From Methylomonas sp. (lineage in GTDB: Bacteria > Pseudomonadota > Gammaproteobacteria > Methylococcales > Methylomonadaceae): a DNA stretch of 64,000 bases. Positions 56,155-64,000 of this stretch are shown here, in pieces (the stretch's first letter is position 1; each line of letters starts with the position of its first letter). The stretch spans positions 33,516 to 97,515 of the forward strand of contig NZ_JALOBS010000021.1 of NCBI RefSeq assembly GCF_023228165.1. Direction: 5' to 3'. Position numbers and translations under genes: made by a program. Below the pieces are notes generated by a model. It saw only the letters and a program-made list of their open reading frames with translations, had not been told where the DNA came from and ran no database searches.

Positions 56155-56793
56155 ATGCCCCACTCCGCCTACTTCAAGCAATCCTGCCGGCTATGCCCCC
56201 GGCTGGCCCATTTTCTGGACGACGTCAAACAAAAGCACCCCGACTATCATGCCCTGCCCGTCGCCCCCTTCGGCGACCCGAATGCGCGGTTGTTAATCGT
56301 CGGCCTGGCACCCGGCATGCACGGCGCCAACGCCAGCGGCCGGCCGTTTACCGGCGATTATGCCGGCTTACTGTTATATAAAGCCCTGTACGATTTCGGT
56401 TTCAGCAATCAACTGGAGTCGACCTCCCTGACGGACGGATTGCAATTGACTAATTGCCGCATCACTAACGCCGTGAAATGCCTGCCGCCGCAAAACAAAC
56501 CAACCGGCGACGAAATCAAGCAATGCAATCCTTATCTGGCCGCAGAAATAAAGACATTGCCGAAAAACGCCGTGATTCTGGCTTTGGGCAACATTGCCCA
56601 CCAAGCGGTACTGCGCGCGTATGGCTTAAAAGCCACCGCCGCCAAATTTGGCCACCACACACTATACGATTTGCCGGACGGCAATAAGCTAGTCAGCTCT
56701 TACCATTGCAGCCGCTACAACGTGCAAACCAAGCGCCTGAATATGGAGATGCTGGCTGCTGTGTTTGCCGACATTAAGGATTTGCTGGCCTGA
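56155..56793 (+). CDS. uracil-DNA glycosylase, family 5 (UDGb) type
   Basis: 212 residues. Motif A GLAPGMHGANASGRPFTGD near 47 fits UDGb/family 5, which lack the polar catalytic residue of family 1 and remove uracil and other deaminated bases. Cysteines in CRLCPRL, CRITNAVKC and a C-terminal CSRYNVQT segment are placed to bind a 4Fe-4S cluster. Motif 3 (SYHCSRYN) replaces the HPSP of other families. ATG 56155 gives the family-like N terminus; an extension to 56017 looks non-coding. It is 5 nt from uvrC, so a DNA-repair pair. Confidence 0.88.
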   Translation: MPHSAYFKQSCRLCPRLAHFLDDVKQKHPDYHALPVAPFGDPNARLLIVGLAPGMHGANASGRPFTGDYAGLLLYKALYDFGFSNQLESTSLTDGLQLTNCRITNAVKCLPPQNKPTGDEIKQCNPYLAAEIKTLPKNAVILALGNIAHQAVLRAYGLKATAAKFGHHTLYDLPDGNKLVSSYHCSRYNVQTKRLNMEMLAAVFADIKDLLA

Positions 56794-56798
56794 ATGCC

Positions 56799-58640
56799 AT
56801 GAACGACGCCGTCTCACCAATCGATTTTGACGTCAAAGCCTTTTTAAAAACCCTGACCCAGCGTCCCGGCATTTATAAGATGCTGGATGCCAAAGGCGAA
56901 ATCATTTACATCGGTAAGGCCAAAAACCTGAAAAACCGGGTATCGAGCTATTTCCGCAGCAATGCGGTGTCGCCCAAGCAGTCGGCCATGGTCGCCAAGG
57001 TATGCGGTATCGAAGTCACCGTTACTCATACCGAAGGCGAAGCCTTATTATTGGAAAGTCAGCTGATCAAACGCCATAAACCGCGTTACAACATCAGCTT
57101 GCGCGACGATAAATCCTACCCTTATGTATTCATTTCCAGTTTTCACGATTTCCCGCAATTGTCCTATCACCGCGGCGCAAAAAAACGCAAAGGCCGCTAT
57201 TTCGGACCTTATCCCAGCGCCAGCGCAGTCAAGGAAACTTTAAAACTGTTGCAAAAAATCTTTCCGGTACGCCAGTGCGAGGACTCCTACTACAACGCCC
57301 GCTCCCGGCCCTGCCTGCAACATCAAATCGAACGCTGCAGCGCGCCCTGCGTCGGTTTGATCAGCAAGCAGGATTACCGGAACGATGTAGACAGCACGAT
57401 TTTGTTTCTGGAAGGTCAAGGCGGCCAGTTGATCGACCAGCTGGTGCAAAAAATGGAAACCGCCGCCTCGGCCCTGGAATTCGAACAGGCTGCCGTATAC
57501 CGCGATCAAATTCAACGCCTAAGGGCCGTACTGGAGAAACATTTCGTCGAGGGTGAGAAAGGCGATGTTGATATTTTGGCTTGCGCTGCCAAGGCCGATT
57601 TGGCTTGCGTGCAGGTGTTTTTTATCCGCAACGGCCAAAACCTGGGTAACCGGCAATTTTTCCCTAAAATCGTCGTGGAAAACGATCCCGGCCTGATTTT
57701 GCAGGCCTTCATCAGCCAGTATTATCTGGATAAAACTGTTCCGCACGATCTCATCATCAGTCACCCGCTGCCGGAAACGGCCTTATTGATCGAAGTATTG
57801 AGCGGACAAGCCAAGCATAATGTGACAATCAGTCACAATGTGCGCGGCGAGCGGCAAAAATGGCTACGGATGGCTGTCACCAACGCCGATAGCGCTTTAA
57901 TGGCCAAACTGGCCGACAAACAGGGTTTGTACGCGCGTTTTCTTAGTTTGCAGCAGGAATTCCGCTGCGCCGAAGTACCGAAGCGTCTGGAATGTTTCGA
58001 TATCAGCCATACCCAAGGCGAACAAACGGTGGCTTCCTGCGTGGTATTCGACCGTGAAGGCCCCGTCAAGTCGGACTATCGGCGCTTTAATATCGAAGGC
58101 GTCACCGGAGGTGATGATTATGCGGCGATACATCAGGCAGTATTCCGCCGTTTCAAACGCCAGAAACAGGGCGAACACCCGGCGCCGGATATTTTGCTGA
58201 TAGACGGCGGCAAGGGGCAAGTCTCCGCAGCGCAAAAGGCATTGGCGGAATTGGAGATAAACAATGTTATGATAGTCGGCGTTTCCAAAGGACCGGACCG
58301 TAAGGCAGGCATGGAAAAAATCATTTTGCCGAATAAAGATCAACCCTTGGACGTCTCTCCCGGCGCCAGCGCGCTGCTCTTGATTCAGCATATTCGTGAT
58401 GAAGCGCACCGGTTTGCGATTACCGGCCACCGGCAACGCCGCGGCAAAGCCAAACAGCAATCCGCGTTGGAAGATATCGCCGGATTAGGGCCGAAAAGAC
58501 GGCAGATTTTATTGAAACAGTTTGGCGGTTTACAGGGTGTTTCCAGTGCGGGCGTCGATGCCTTGGCCAGCATCGAAGGCATTAGCAGGCAATTGGCGCA
58601 ACGAATTTACGATACTTTCCACCATCAAGATGGCAGTTAA
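56799..58640 (+). CDS. uvrC: excinuclease ABC subunit C
   Basis: 613 residues. Order: GIY-YIG nuclease (about 15-95; RPGIYKMLDAKGEIIYIGKA), Cys-rich region, UVR motif (about 205-240; FEQAAVYRDQIQRLRAV), UvrC RNase H-like endonuclease (about 375-530; FDISHTQGEQTVASCVVFD, LIDGGKGQVSAA) and a helix-hairpin-helix end (IAGLGPKRRQILLKQFGGL). It makes both incisions in nucleotide excision repair with UvrB. Length matches E. coli (610). It overlaps pgsA by 11 nt. Confidence 0.98.
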   Translation: MNDAVSPIDFDVKAFLKTLTQRPGIYKMLDAKGEIIYIGKAKNLKNRVSSYFRSNAVSPKQSAMVAKVCGIEVTVTHTEGEALLLESQLIKRHKPRYNISLRDDKSYPYVFISSFHDFPQLSYHRGAKKRKGRYFGPYPSASAVKETLKLLQKIFPVRQCEDSYYNARSRPCLQHQIERCSAPCVGLISKQDYRNDVDSTILFLEGQGGQLIDQLVQKMETAASALEFEQAAVYRDQIQRLRAVLEKHFVEGEKGDVDILACAAKADLACVQVFFIRNGQNLGNRQFFPKIVVENDPGLILQAFISQYYLDKTVPHDLIISHPLPETALLIEVLSGQAKHNVTISHNVRGERQKWLRMAVTNADSALMAKLADKQGLYARFLSLQQEFRCAEVPKRLECFDISHTQGEQTVASCVVFDREGPVKSDYRRFNIEGVTGGDDYAAIHQAVFRRFKRQKQGEHPAPDILLIDGGKGQVSAAQKALAELEINNVMIVGVSKGPDRKAGMEKIILPNKDQPLDVSPGASALLLIQHIRDEAHRFAITGHRQRRGKAKQQSALEDIAGLGPKRRQILLKQFGGLQGVSSAGVDALASIEGISRQLAQRIYDTFHHQDGS

Positions 58641-59190
58641 ATTTAATTTACCCACATATTTGACATTTTTACGCATCGCCATGATTCCTTTATTGGCCAT
58701 TGTGTTTTATTTGCCGTGGGAATACAGCCGCATCGCCAGTACCGGTATTTTTTTATTTGCGGGCTTCACCGATTGGCTGGATGGTTACCTGGCCCGAAAA
58801 TTGAATCTGGAAACCGCATTCGGCGCCTTTCTGGACCCGGTTGCCGATAAATTAATGGTGGCTTTTGTATTGGTTTTGGTGGTGCAGGCAGAAGCCAACC
58901 CTTATCTGGCCATTCCAGCGGCGGTCATTATCGGTAGAGAAATTACCATTGCGTCCTTGCGAGAATGGATGGCTGAAATCGGCCAACGCGCCAAGGTCAA
59001 AGTGTCCCAATTAGGTAAATGGAAAACCACCGCTCAAATGGCGGCCATTAGCTTACTGCTATACCGCGATAATTTGCTCGGCCTACCCATCAATGATATG
59101 GGCTACTGGCTGCTATACTTGTCCGCGGTCTTAACGTTATGGTCGATGGTCAATTATTTAATTGCCGCCATTGACACCATTACAGAATAA
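58630..59190 (+). CDS. pgsA: CDP-diacylglycerol-glycerol-3-phosphate 3-phosphatidyltransferase
   Basis: 186-residue integral membrane enzyme that makes phosphatidylglycerol phosphate. The CDP-alcohol phosphotransferase signature D-G-x2-A-R-x8-G-x3-D-x3-D is visible as DWLDGYLARKLNLETAFGAF followed by LDPVADK. Five to six membrane segments. I chose ATG 58630 (MAVKFNLPTYLTFLRI), which overlaps the end of uvrC; the uvrC-pgsA pair is standard in gammaproteobacteria. Confidence 0.96.
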   Translation: MAVKFNLPTYLTFLRIAMIPLLAIVFYLPWEYSRIASTGIFLFAGFTDWLDGYLARKLNLETAFGAFLDPVADKLMVAFVLVLVVQAEANPYLAIPAAVIIGREITIASLREWMAEIGQRAKVKVSQLGKWKTTAQMAAISLLLYRDNLLGLPINDMGYWLLYLSAVLTLWSMVNYLIAAIDTITE

Positions 59191-59257
59191 TAATAATTGC
59201 AGCTTTATACTGCACAAACCAGAGAGTCAAACAGCAGGTAAAGCTGTAAATAAAAGC

Positions 59258-59875
59258 ATGGAACAAGAAATAAAAACAGAACCTGAAATCGAAACCACCC
59301 CCAATAAAACTTTGAGTCAAGATGAAGTTTTACAGGCAGCCTTAAAACTTTTCGCCCAAAAAGGTTATTCCAATACCTCATTAACGGATATCAAGGACGC
59401 GGTAGGCCTAAAAACCGCCAGCGGTGTTTATCAGTTTTTCAAGACCAAGCAGGCCATAGCCGAGACACTGCGCGAAAACATTCTGGATAGCTTCAGCATT
59501 TCCATAGACGACATCCGCCGCAGAAATCGCAAAGCTTCCGAACAATTACGCGAAATTGTCGATCTGCTGTTTAAGTTGACCGAAGACGCGCCGGAAATCA
59601 TTCAATTTTTATTATTTGTAAAAACCGAAGACTTTCTGACGGACTCGACACCGTTAATGGATACCGCGGCATTTAATAAAATTAAACGCATTATTCAAAA
59701 CGGCATTAAAGAAGGCGAAATCAAATCCATCGATTACCTTTTGGCTTATTGTTATTTTTTTGGCATTATCAATCAAACGTTGCTAATGGTCTTGAACGGC
59801 GCACTGCCCAAATCGGCCGACAGCTATCAATCGCAAGCCTGGCTGACAGCTTGGGGTTGTATAGCTAAAAAATAA
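59258..59875 (+). CDS. TetR-family transcriptional regulator
   Basis: 205 residues. An acidic N-terminal tail (about 1-22) precedes the TetR helix-turn-helix: [19 protein letters not shown], then [20 protein letters not shown] and [12 protein letters not shown]. The C-terminal ~130 residues are the ligand and dimer domain. ATG 59258 chosen because further upstream the frame reads through the pgsA end. It sits 40 nt before the nucleotide-sugar dehydrogenase gene; whether it regulates that pair is unknown. Confidence 0.9.
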   Translation: MEQEIKTEPEIETTPNKTLSQDEVLQAALKLFAQKGYSNTSLTDIKDAVGLKTASGVYQFFKTKQAIAETLRENILDSFSISIDDIRRRNRKASEQLREIVDLLFKLTEDAPEIIQFLLFVKTEDFLTDSTPLMDTAAFNKIKRIIQNGIKEGEIKSIDYLLAYCYFFGIINQTLLMVLNGALPKSADSYQSQAWLTAWGCIAKK

Positions 59876-59918
59876 TTTTCATCTTCTTCCATGCGGACAA
59901 AACAGGAGTGGCAAAACG

Positions 59919-61190
59919 ATGCTAAGTAACATCAAAATCGGCATGATAGGCTTGGGCTATGTAGGCTTGCCCCTGGCAGTGGAGTTCGGACAGAAATACC
60001 CAACCGTGGGTTTTGATATTAATCAGCACCGCATAACCGAACTGCAATCCGGCAATGACCATACCTTGGAGGTCAGCTCGGCGGAACTGGCGGAAGCGAC
60101 CCTGCTGACTTATAGCGCTAGCATTCAAGATATCGCCGGCTGCAATATCTACATTGTCACGGTACCTACCCCAATTAATGAGCATAAACAGCCGGACTTG
60201 ACTCCGTTACAAAAGGCCAGCGACCTGCTGGGAAAAGTCATTAAATCCGGCGACATTATTATTTACGAATCCACCGTCTACCCCGGTGCCACCGAAGAAG
60301 TGTGCGTGCCTATCCTGGAAAAAGTCTCCGGATTAAAGTTTAACCGGGACTTTTATGTTGGTTATAGCCCGGAGCGAATAAACCCGGGCGATAAACAACA
60401 TCGGGTGACCAATATTTTAAAAGTCACGTCCGGCTCAACCCCGGAGATTGCCGAAAAAGTCGACCAACTTTATAAAAGCATCATCACTGCCGGCACGCAC
60501 AAAGCCAGCTGTATAAAAGTAGCCGAAGCGGCTAAAGTCATCGAAAACACCCAGCGCGACGTTAATATCGCCCTGATCAACGAGCTGGCACTGATTTTTA
60601 ACAAACTGGGCATCGATACCGAAGAAGTGTTACAGGCAGCCGGCACCAAATGGAATTTTTTACCGTTTCGTCCCGGTTTGGTCGGCGGCCACTGCATTGG
60701 CGTCGATCCTTATTATCTAACCCATAAAGCCCAGGCTATCGGCTACAACCCGGAAGTCATTTTGTCCGGCCGCCGCATCAATGACAGCATGGGCGCTTAT
60801 GTGGTTTCGCAACTGATCAAATTGATGCTTAAAAAGCGCATCCAAGTGCAAGATGCCAAAGTCCTGATCATGGGCCTGACTTTCAAGGAAAACTGTCCGG
60901 ACATTCGCAACACCCGCGTGGTGGACATTGTGGCGGAACTGAAAACCTATGGCGTCACCATCGACGTTTATGACCCTTGGGTCAATGGCGATGAAGCTTT
61001 CGAAGAATACGGCATACGCCCCATCGCACAACCCGGCAGAAGGAAATACGACGCGATGATATTGGCTGTCGCTCATGAGGAGTTCAAGGAAATGCCGATC
61101 AGCGATATCCGGGCACTGGGCAAGGAGCAGTCCATCATTTACGACTTGAAATATCTATTCCCGGCAGAGCTAACCGACGCGAGACTGTAA
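59919..61190 (+). CDS. UDP-sugar 6-dehydrogenase (TviB/WbpA type)
   Basis: 423-residue nucleotide-sugar dehydrogenase. N-terminal Rossmann motif [13 protein letters not shown] near 10, catalytic Lys in the [15 protein letters not shown] helix near 210, catalytic Cys in [11 protein letters not shown] near 258, and the C-terminal UDP-binding domain with [15 protein letters not shown] near 320. It fits the TviB/WbpA subgroup that oxidises UDP-HexNAc or UDP-hexose to a uronate for capsule or O-antigen. AGGAG lies 11 nt before the ATG. It is 3 nt from the epimerase gene. Confidence 0.93.
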   Translation: MLSNIKIGMIGLGYVGLPLAVEFGQKYPTVGFDINQHRITELQSGNDHTLEVSSAELAEATLLTYSASIQDIAGCNIYIVTVPTPINEHKQPDLTPLQKASDLLGKVIKSGDIIIYESTVYPGATEEVCVPILEKVSGLKFNRDFYVGYSPERINPGDKQHRVTNILKVTSGSTPEIAEKVDQLYKSIITAGTHKASCIKVAEAAKVIENTQRDVNIALINELALIFNKLGIDTEEVLQAAGTKWNFLPFRPGLVGGHCIGVDPYYLTHKAQAIGYNPEVILSGRRINDSMGAYVVSQLIKLMLKKRIQVQDAKVLIMGLTFKENCPDIRNTRVVDIVAELKTYGVTIDVYDPWVNGDEAFEEYGIRPIAQPGRRKYDAMILAVAHEEFKEMPISDIRALGKEQSIIYDLKYLFPAELTDARL

Positions 61191-61193
61191 GCA

Positions 61194-62201
61194 ATGAAAA
61201 TCATGGTCACCGGCACCGCCGGCTTTATTGGCAATCATCTGGCTCTGCGCTTGCTGGAGCGTGGCGACGAAGTCATTGGTATCGATAACCTCAACGACTA
61301 TTACGACGTCAACCTGAAGATCAACCGTTTAGCCCGCATCAAAGACCATGCTGCTTTTACCGACGTCAGACTGGATATCGCCGATCGTGAAGGCATGAAG
61401 GCGGTGTTTAAGAAACATCATCCGCAAAAAGTCGTCAATCTGGCTGCGCAGGCCGGCGTACGGTACTCATTGGAAAATCCGCATGCTTACATAGACAGCA
61501 ACATAGTCGGCTTTATCAATATCCTGGAAGGCTGCAGGCATAACCAAGTCGAACATTTGGTTTATGCCTCCAGCAGTTCCGTGTATGGCGCCAACGAATC
61601 GATGCCATTTTCAGTACACGATAATGTCGACCATCCACTCAGCCTGTATGCCGCATCGAAAAAAGCCAACGAGCTGATGGCGCATACCTACAGCAATTTG
61701 TACCAGTTGCCGACTACAGGTCTACGTTTCTTTACCGTATACGGCCCGTGGGGCAGGCCCGATATGGCGCTATTTCTGTTTACCAAAGCGATTTTGGCGG
61801 GTAAGCCGATAGATGTATTCAATTACGGCAAACACCGGCGCGATTTCACTTATATCGACGACATTGTCGAAGGCGTGATAAGAACACTGGATCATACAGC
61901 GCAAGCCAACCCGGATTGGAGCGGCGAAAAACCGGACCCCGGCACCAGTAAAGCGCCGTGGCGGGTTTATAATATCGGCAACCAAAATCCGGTGGAACTA
62001 CTGGCATACGTTGAAACCTTGGAACGTTTTTTAGGCAAAACGGCGGAAAAGAATCTGCTGCCGTTACAACCCGGCGACGTGCCGGATACCTATGCGGATG
62101 TAGAGGCCTTGGTAACCGATGTCGGATACAAGCCCGACACCACGATAGAACAAGGCATAGAACGTTTCGTGACTTGGTATAGAGAATATTACCGGCAATA
62201 A
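61194..62201 (+). CDS. UDP-uronate 4-epimerase-type SDR
   Basis: 335 residues, extended short-chain dehydrogenase. NAD motif [12 protein letters not shown] at residues 6-17, [13 protein letters not shown] typical of UDP-glucuronate 4-epimerases, catalytic SSSSVYG and YAASKK (Tyr/Lys) near 120-155. With the preceding dehydrogenase it should convert a UDP-sugar to a UDP-uronate epimer for surface polysaccharide. Immediately downstream begins a stretch of mobile-element remains, so the rest of any polysaccharide cluster may have been lost or displaced. Confidence 0.93.
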   Translation: MKIMVTGTAGFIGNHLALRLLERGDEVIGIDNLNDYYDVNLKINRLARIKDHAAFTDVRLDIADREGMKAVFKKHHPQKVVNLAAQAGVRYSLENPHAYIDSNIVGFINILEGCRHNQVEHLVYASSSSVYGANESMPFSVHDNVDHPLSLYAASKKANELMAHTYSNLYQLPTTGLRFFTVYGPWGRPDMALFLFTKAILAGKPIDVFNYGKHRRDFTYIDDIVEGVIRTLDHTAQANPDWSGEKPDPGTSKAPWRVYNIGNQNPVELLAYVETLERFLGKTAEKNLLPLQPGDVPDTYADVEALVTDVGYKPDTTIEQGIERFVTWYREYYRQ

Positions 62202-62296
62202 TCATCGACGTACCGGACCTGTTCTTGCAGACAGCTCAAATCCCCTGGTCGTGGAAATGCGGTTCGCCATCCAGAATATCATGAGCGCTTAACAAC

Positions 62297-62536
62297 TCAA
62301 CCTCTCACCATCCGCCGTAAAGTGCCTGCACTTCTGAGCATTTTAGGGGTAGGCGCAAGCTTAGCAATGAACGATGTGAGTTGGTTGCGACTGAGCTTTC
62401 TGCTAACGATTTTATGGCCGGCCTCATTGACACCATACAAATGAACGCTTTGCTTAGCTAAATCGATTCCCAATACTTTGATCTCTTTGCTTTCTGATTT
62501 TAGGCTTGCATCATTGTTTGTCACAGTTTGTCTCAC
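62297..62536 (-). pseudogene. IS110-family transposase, N-terminal fragment
   Basis: 79 codons. Residues about 18-66 (VLGIDLAKQSVHLYGVNEAG, then SRNQLTSFIAKL) match the DEDD-type N terminus of IS110 transposases, with the first catalytic Asp in GIDLAK. After residue 66 the reading departs from the family and stops, so the rest (about 260 residues, including the Tnp20 Ser-containing C-terminal domain) is missing. Confidence 0.8.
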
Positions 62537-62608
62537 TTACCCTGAGGGGTTCAAAATGACCATCTTCGCCGTCTCGGGCCGGTCAGTAAAGTGAGGCGGA
62601 CCATTCCA

Positions 62609-63369
62609 TTAAGTCTTGCAGTCAAATATTTCGAAAACCATTTTTTTGACCGCCCTACTGACTGTCGAATAATGTACACCGAAAGCATCCGCGATTTGCT
62701 GCATCGTATAATCGCCGGTCTCATAAGCCTTTCTTATCCCCTCTTTCGTATCGGGGATAGTTTCGACATAGTCGCTTAGCGGTCTGCCCAACGGTCTTCG
62801 TTGCACTTTTGGGATTTCTTTTAGACCTTGCGATTCGGCTTTAATTTGCCTTTGCAGCTTTTCCACGAACGGCTTATCGCCCAGGAAAATCTGATTTCTA
62901 AGCCCTTCCCAAACAGGCGGCAATCCGACACCGGCCCGGACAAAGTCTCGATAGCGTTCAATCGCTTGCTCTCTATTCAAACCAAATTGCCGCAACAACC
63001 AAGCAACTTGCAAGCATTTCAACGGCGGAGCTTGAGCAACCGTCGCCCGATAACTGCTCCAAGGCCAATCCGCTACATCATTCACCATCAGCGCTGATGC
63101 CGACGGTTGAACGTTTGTGTGTAAACGCCATTCAACTGGCGCATACCCTTGGATAAATTGCCTTCTACCGTCTCGACAACCACATGGTAATGATTGCTCA
63201 TCAAACAATAGGCGTGGCAAATCCAATTAAACCGGGCACAAACATCACTGAACAATTCGAGCCAATTTAATCGGTCCTTATCATCAAGGTATATCGCGTT
63301 CCGCGCATTCCCCCGCGACGTCACATGATATAACCCGCCCGCTAATTCTAATCTGAGTGGTCTAGCCAT
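62609..63369 (-). pseudogene. REP-associated tyrosine transposase (RAYT) with internal deletion
   Basis: The 5' part (63369 down to about 63091) encodes MARPLRLELAGGLYHVTSRG and the HUH motif in SNHYHVVVE, typical of Y1/RAYT transposases. It ends at TGA after NRRHQR. The family's next segment, which normally reads like 'GHLFQGRYKA...ELARYVVLNPVRA' and carries the catalytic Tyr, is absent. A different frame then resumes with ADWPWSSYRATV and continues to 62609, ending in a helix-turn-helix (TMQQIADAFGVHYSTVSRAV). The two frames overlap only as antisense-phase read-through. A deletion of roughly 100 nt with frameshift explains it, so the element is inactive. Confidence 0.8.
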
Positions 63370-63440
63370 GGCTGTTAGGATAGACCATATTTGCTTGATT
63401 GGGAGAGTAGCGGCAGCCCTTACGGGCTACCGCCCTCGCA

Positions 63441-63473
63441 GAACCGGACTTGGAGTGTTACACCATCCGGCTC
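63441..63473 (-). ncRNA. group II intron domain V
   Basis: On the minus strand GAGCCGGATG, a GTGTAACACTCC middle and AGTCCGGTTC fold into the compact ~34-nt hairpin of domain V, the catalytic core element of group II ribozymes. The catalytic-triad position, normally AGC, is represented within GAGCC. Confidence 0.75.
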
Positions 63474-63478
63474 CCAGT

Positions 63479-63841
63479 TTAAGTCATCCACAATGGTTTG
63501 GGATATAAGTTGTGCTGGATTCGCAACGATGGCATCCATGCCCTTAACACCTTGCTAAACTTCGCCCAGTTACAACTTCGCCTTTGGCTTCTTCTATTTA
63601 TCCATTTGAATAGCACGCGGCTTATCAGATAAGCGTAATTTCTGATCTGCCGGGCGTTACCACTCACACCGTAGTAGGCCACGTGACCGACCAAGTGCCG
63701 CCGCGCGTAGAGCATCATGGCTTTCCCGCCTTGCAATCTCAACTGTGCCAGTTTCTGGTTGACCTCTTTAAGTTTCTTCGTGATTCGTTCGCGTTGCGTC
63801 GTGCGCCCCACGATGAACCGACCTTTGCGACTCTTGCCCAC
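63479..63841 (-). pseudogene. group II intron reverse transcriptase/maturase, C-terminal fragment
   Basis: 120 codons. It matches the X/maturase C-terminal domain of group II intron proteins: LKEVNQKLAQLRLQ, then HVAYYGVSGNARQIRNYAYL, INRRSQRRSCNWAKF and the closing RIQHNLYPKPL ('RVLHPYP' type). The fingers-palm reverse transcriptase core (YADD) is absent, so the protein is not functional. It is read toward the intron's domain V, as expected. Confidence 0.85.
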
Positions 63842-63907
63842 GTAGCCCCCCGCGTCAAAATAGTTGTCGCCTTAAATTTTTAGAACCCTTTAAATTTGAG
63901 ATAAAAA

Positions 63908-64000
63908 ATGAATCTTTCCAAGAAACAGTATTCTGACGAGTTCAGAGAGCAAGCCCTGGCAAAAGTCTACAATCGTGGAAAACGAACCATTCAAGAAATT
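63908..64000 (+). CDS. IS3-family transposase OrfA, N terminus (cut by window end)
   Basis: 31 codons from ATG 63908 to the window edge. MNLSKKQYSDEFREQALAKV with KRTIQEI after it is the start of the helix-turn-helix OrfA of IS3-type elements. The rest lies outside the window, so intactness cannot be judged. Its left inverted repeat should lie just upstream, about 63850-63900, but I cannot define it. Confidence 0.75.
   Translation, partial: MNLSKKQYSDEFREQALAKVYNRGKRTIQEI

Larger units (their letters stand above)
63401..63841 (-). mobile_element. 3' remnant of a group II intron
   Basis: Minus strand holds the C-terminal part of an intron-encoded reverse transcriptase followed by a domain V and a domain VI-like hairpin (CGGTAGCCC-gtaa-GGGCTGCCG), the 3' end order of bacterial group II introns. 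All upstream ribozyme domains and the RT catalytic part are missing beyond about 63850. The 3' end abuts the RAYT gene leader near 63400. Confidence 0.75.

Noticed and set aside
55878..56156. Overlapping short frames on both strands between the coiled-coil and glycosylase genes
   Set aside because: They contradict each other, have no ribosome-binding sites, and consist of low-confidence composition; the interval is left without a gene.

Overview
The window reads as the chromosome of a free-living gammaproteobacterium, most plausibly a methanotroph of the Methylomonas type. I infer this from protein similarity by eye, the standard gammaproteobacterial rimP-nusA-infB-rbfA-truB-rpsO-pnp block, a NifX-type protein, an FNR-type regulator and a very large signalling repertoire. 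No marker gene for methane oxidation lies in the window, so the genus is an inference.

Layout. 1-4.05 kb: a soluble histidine kinase overlapping a receiver domain fused to a GspE/PilB-type ATPase, then an EVE-domain protein. 4.06-13 kb (minus strand): a signalling cluster with a REC-REC-PAS-GAF-PAS-GGDEF-EAL protein, a small Rcp1-type response regulator, a PAS-rich membrane histidine kinase, a PAS membrane sensor without a kinase domain, and the remnant of a periplasmic binding protein. 13.2-15.6 kb: ilvA and rpiA, divergent. 15.7-18.8 kb: an accessory patch with an IS5-type transposase remnant, an orphan NifX-like protein, small unknown genes and a J-domain protein. 19-27.6 kb: a FliK-type protein, a periplasmic amidohydrolase, a TonB-dependent receptor with a divergent AraC regulator, a nitroreductase, and fbp followed directly by an fnr/anr-type gene.

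27.6-35.1 kb is the most interesting region, a low-GC accessory or defence island. Its core is a Sel1-repeat histidine kinase followed by a protein with a receiver domain and a C-terminal region carrying an R-x4-H (HEPN RNase-type) motif. A small unknown gene precedes the pair and a ribbon-helix-helix gene follows it by 3 nt. The pair resembles the Detocs two-component anti-phage architecture, but with a candidate RNase in place of the nucleosidase. Next come a VapBC-type toxin-antitoxin pair and a Nudix-like gene interrupted by an in-frame stop.

35.3-37.1 kb: a CsgG/DUF4810/DUF799 lipoprotein operon. 37.1-37.8 kb: a non-coding stretch with 32-nt inverted repeats built on CTATGCATAG. 37.8-46.3 kb: two small minus-strand genes, a chemoreceptor, and a four-gene XpaC-TelA-SPFH-zinc-ribbon operon. 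46.4-55.2 kb: tRNA-Phe and the transcription/translation block rimP to pnp. 55.4-62.2 kb: a coiled-coil protein, a uracil-DNA glycosylase, uvrC-pgsA, a TetR regulator, and a nucleotide-sugar dehydrogenase and epimerase pair. 62.2-64 kb: a graveyard of mobile DNA (IS110 fragment, RAYT transposase with an internal deletion, 3' end of a group II intron), with the start of an IS3-type transposase at the window edge.
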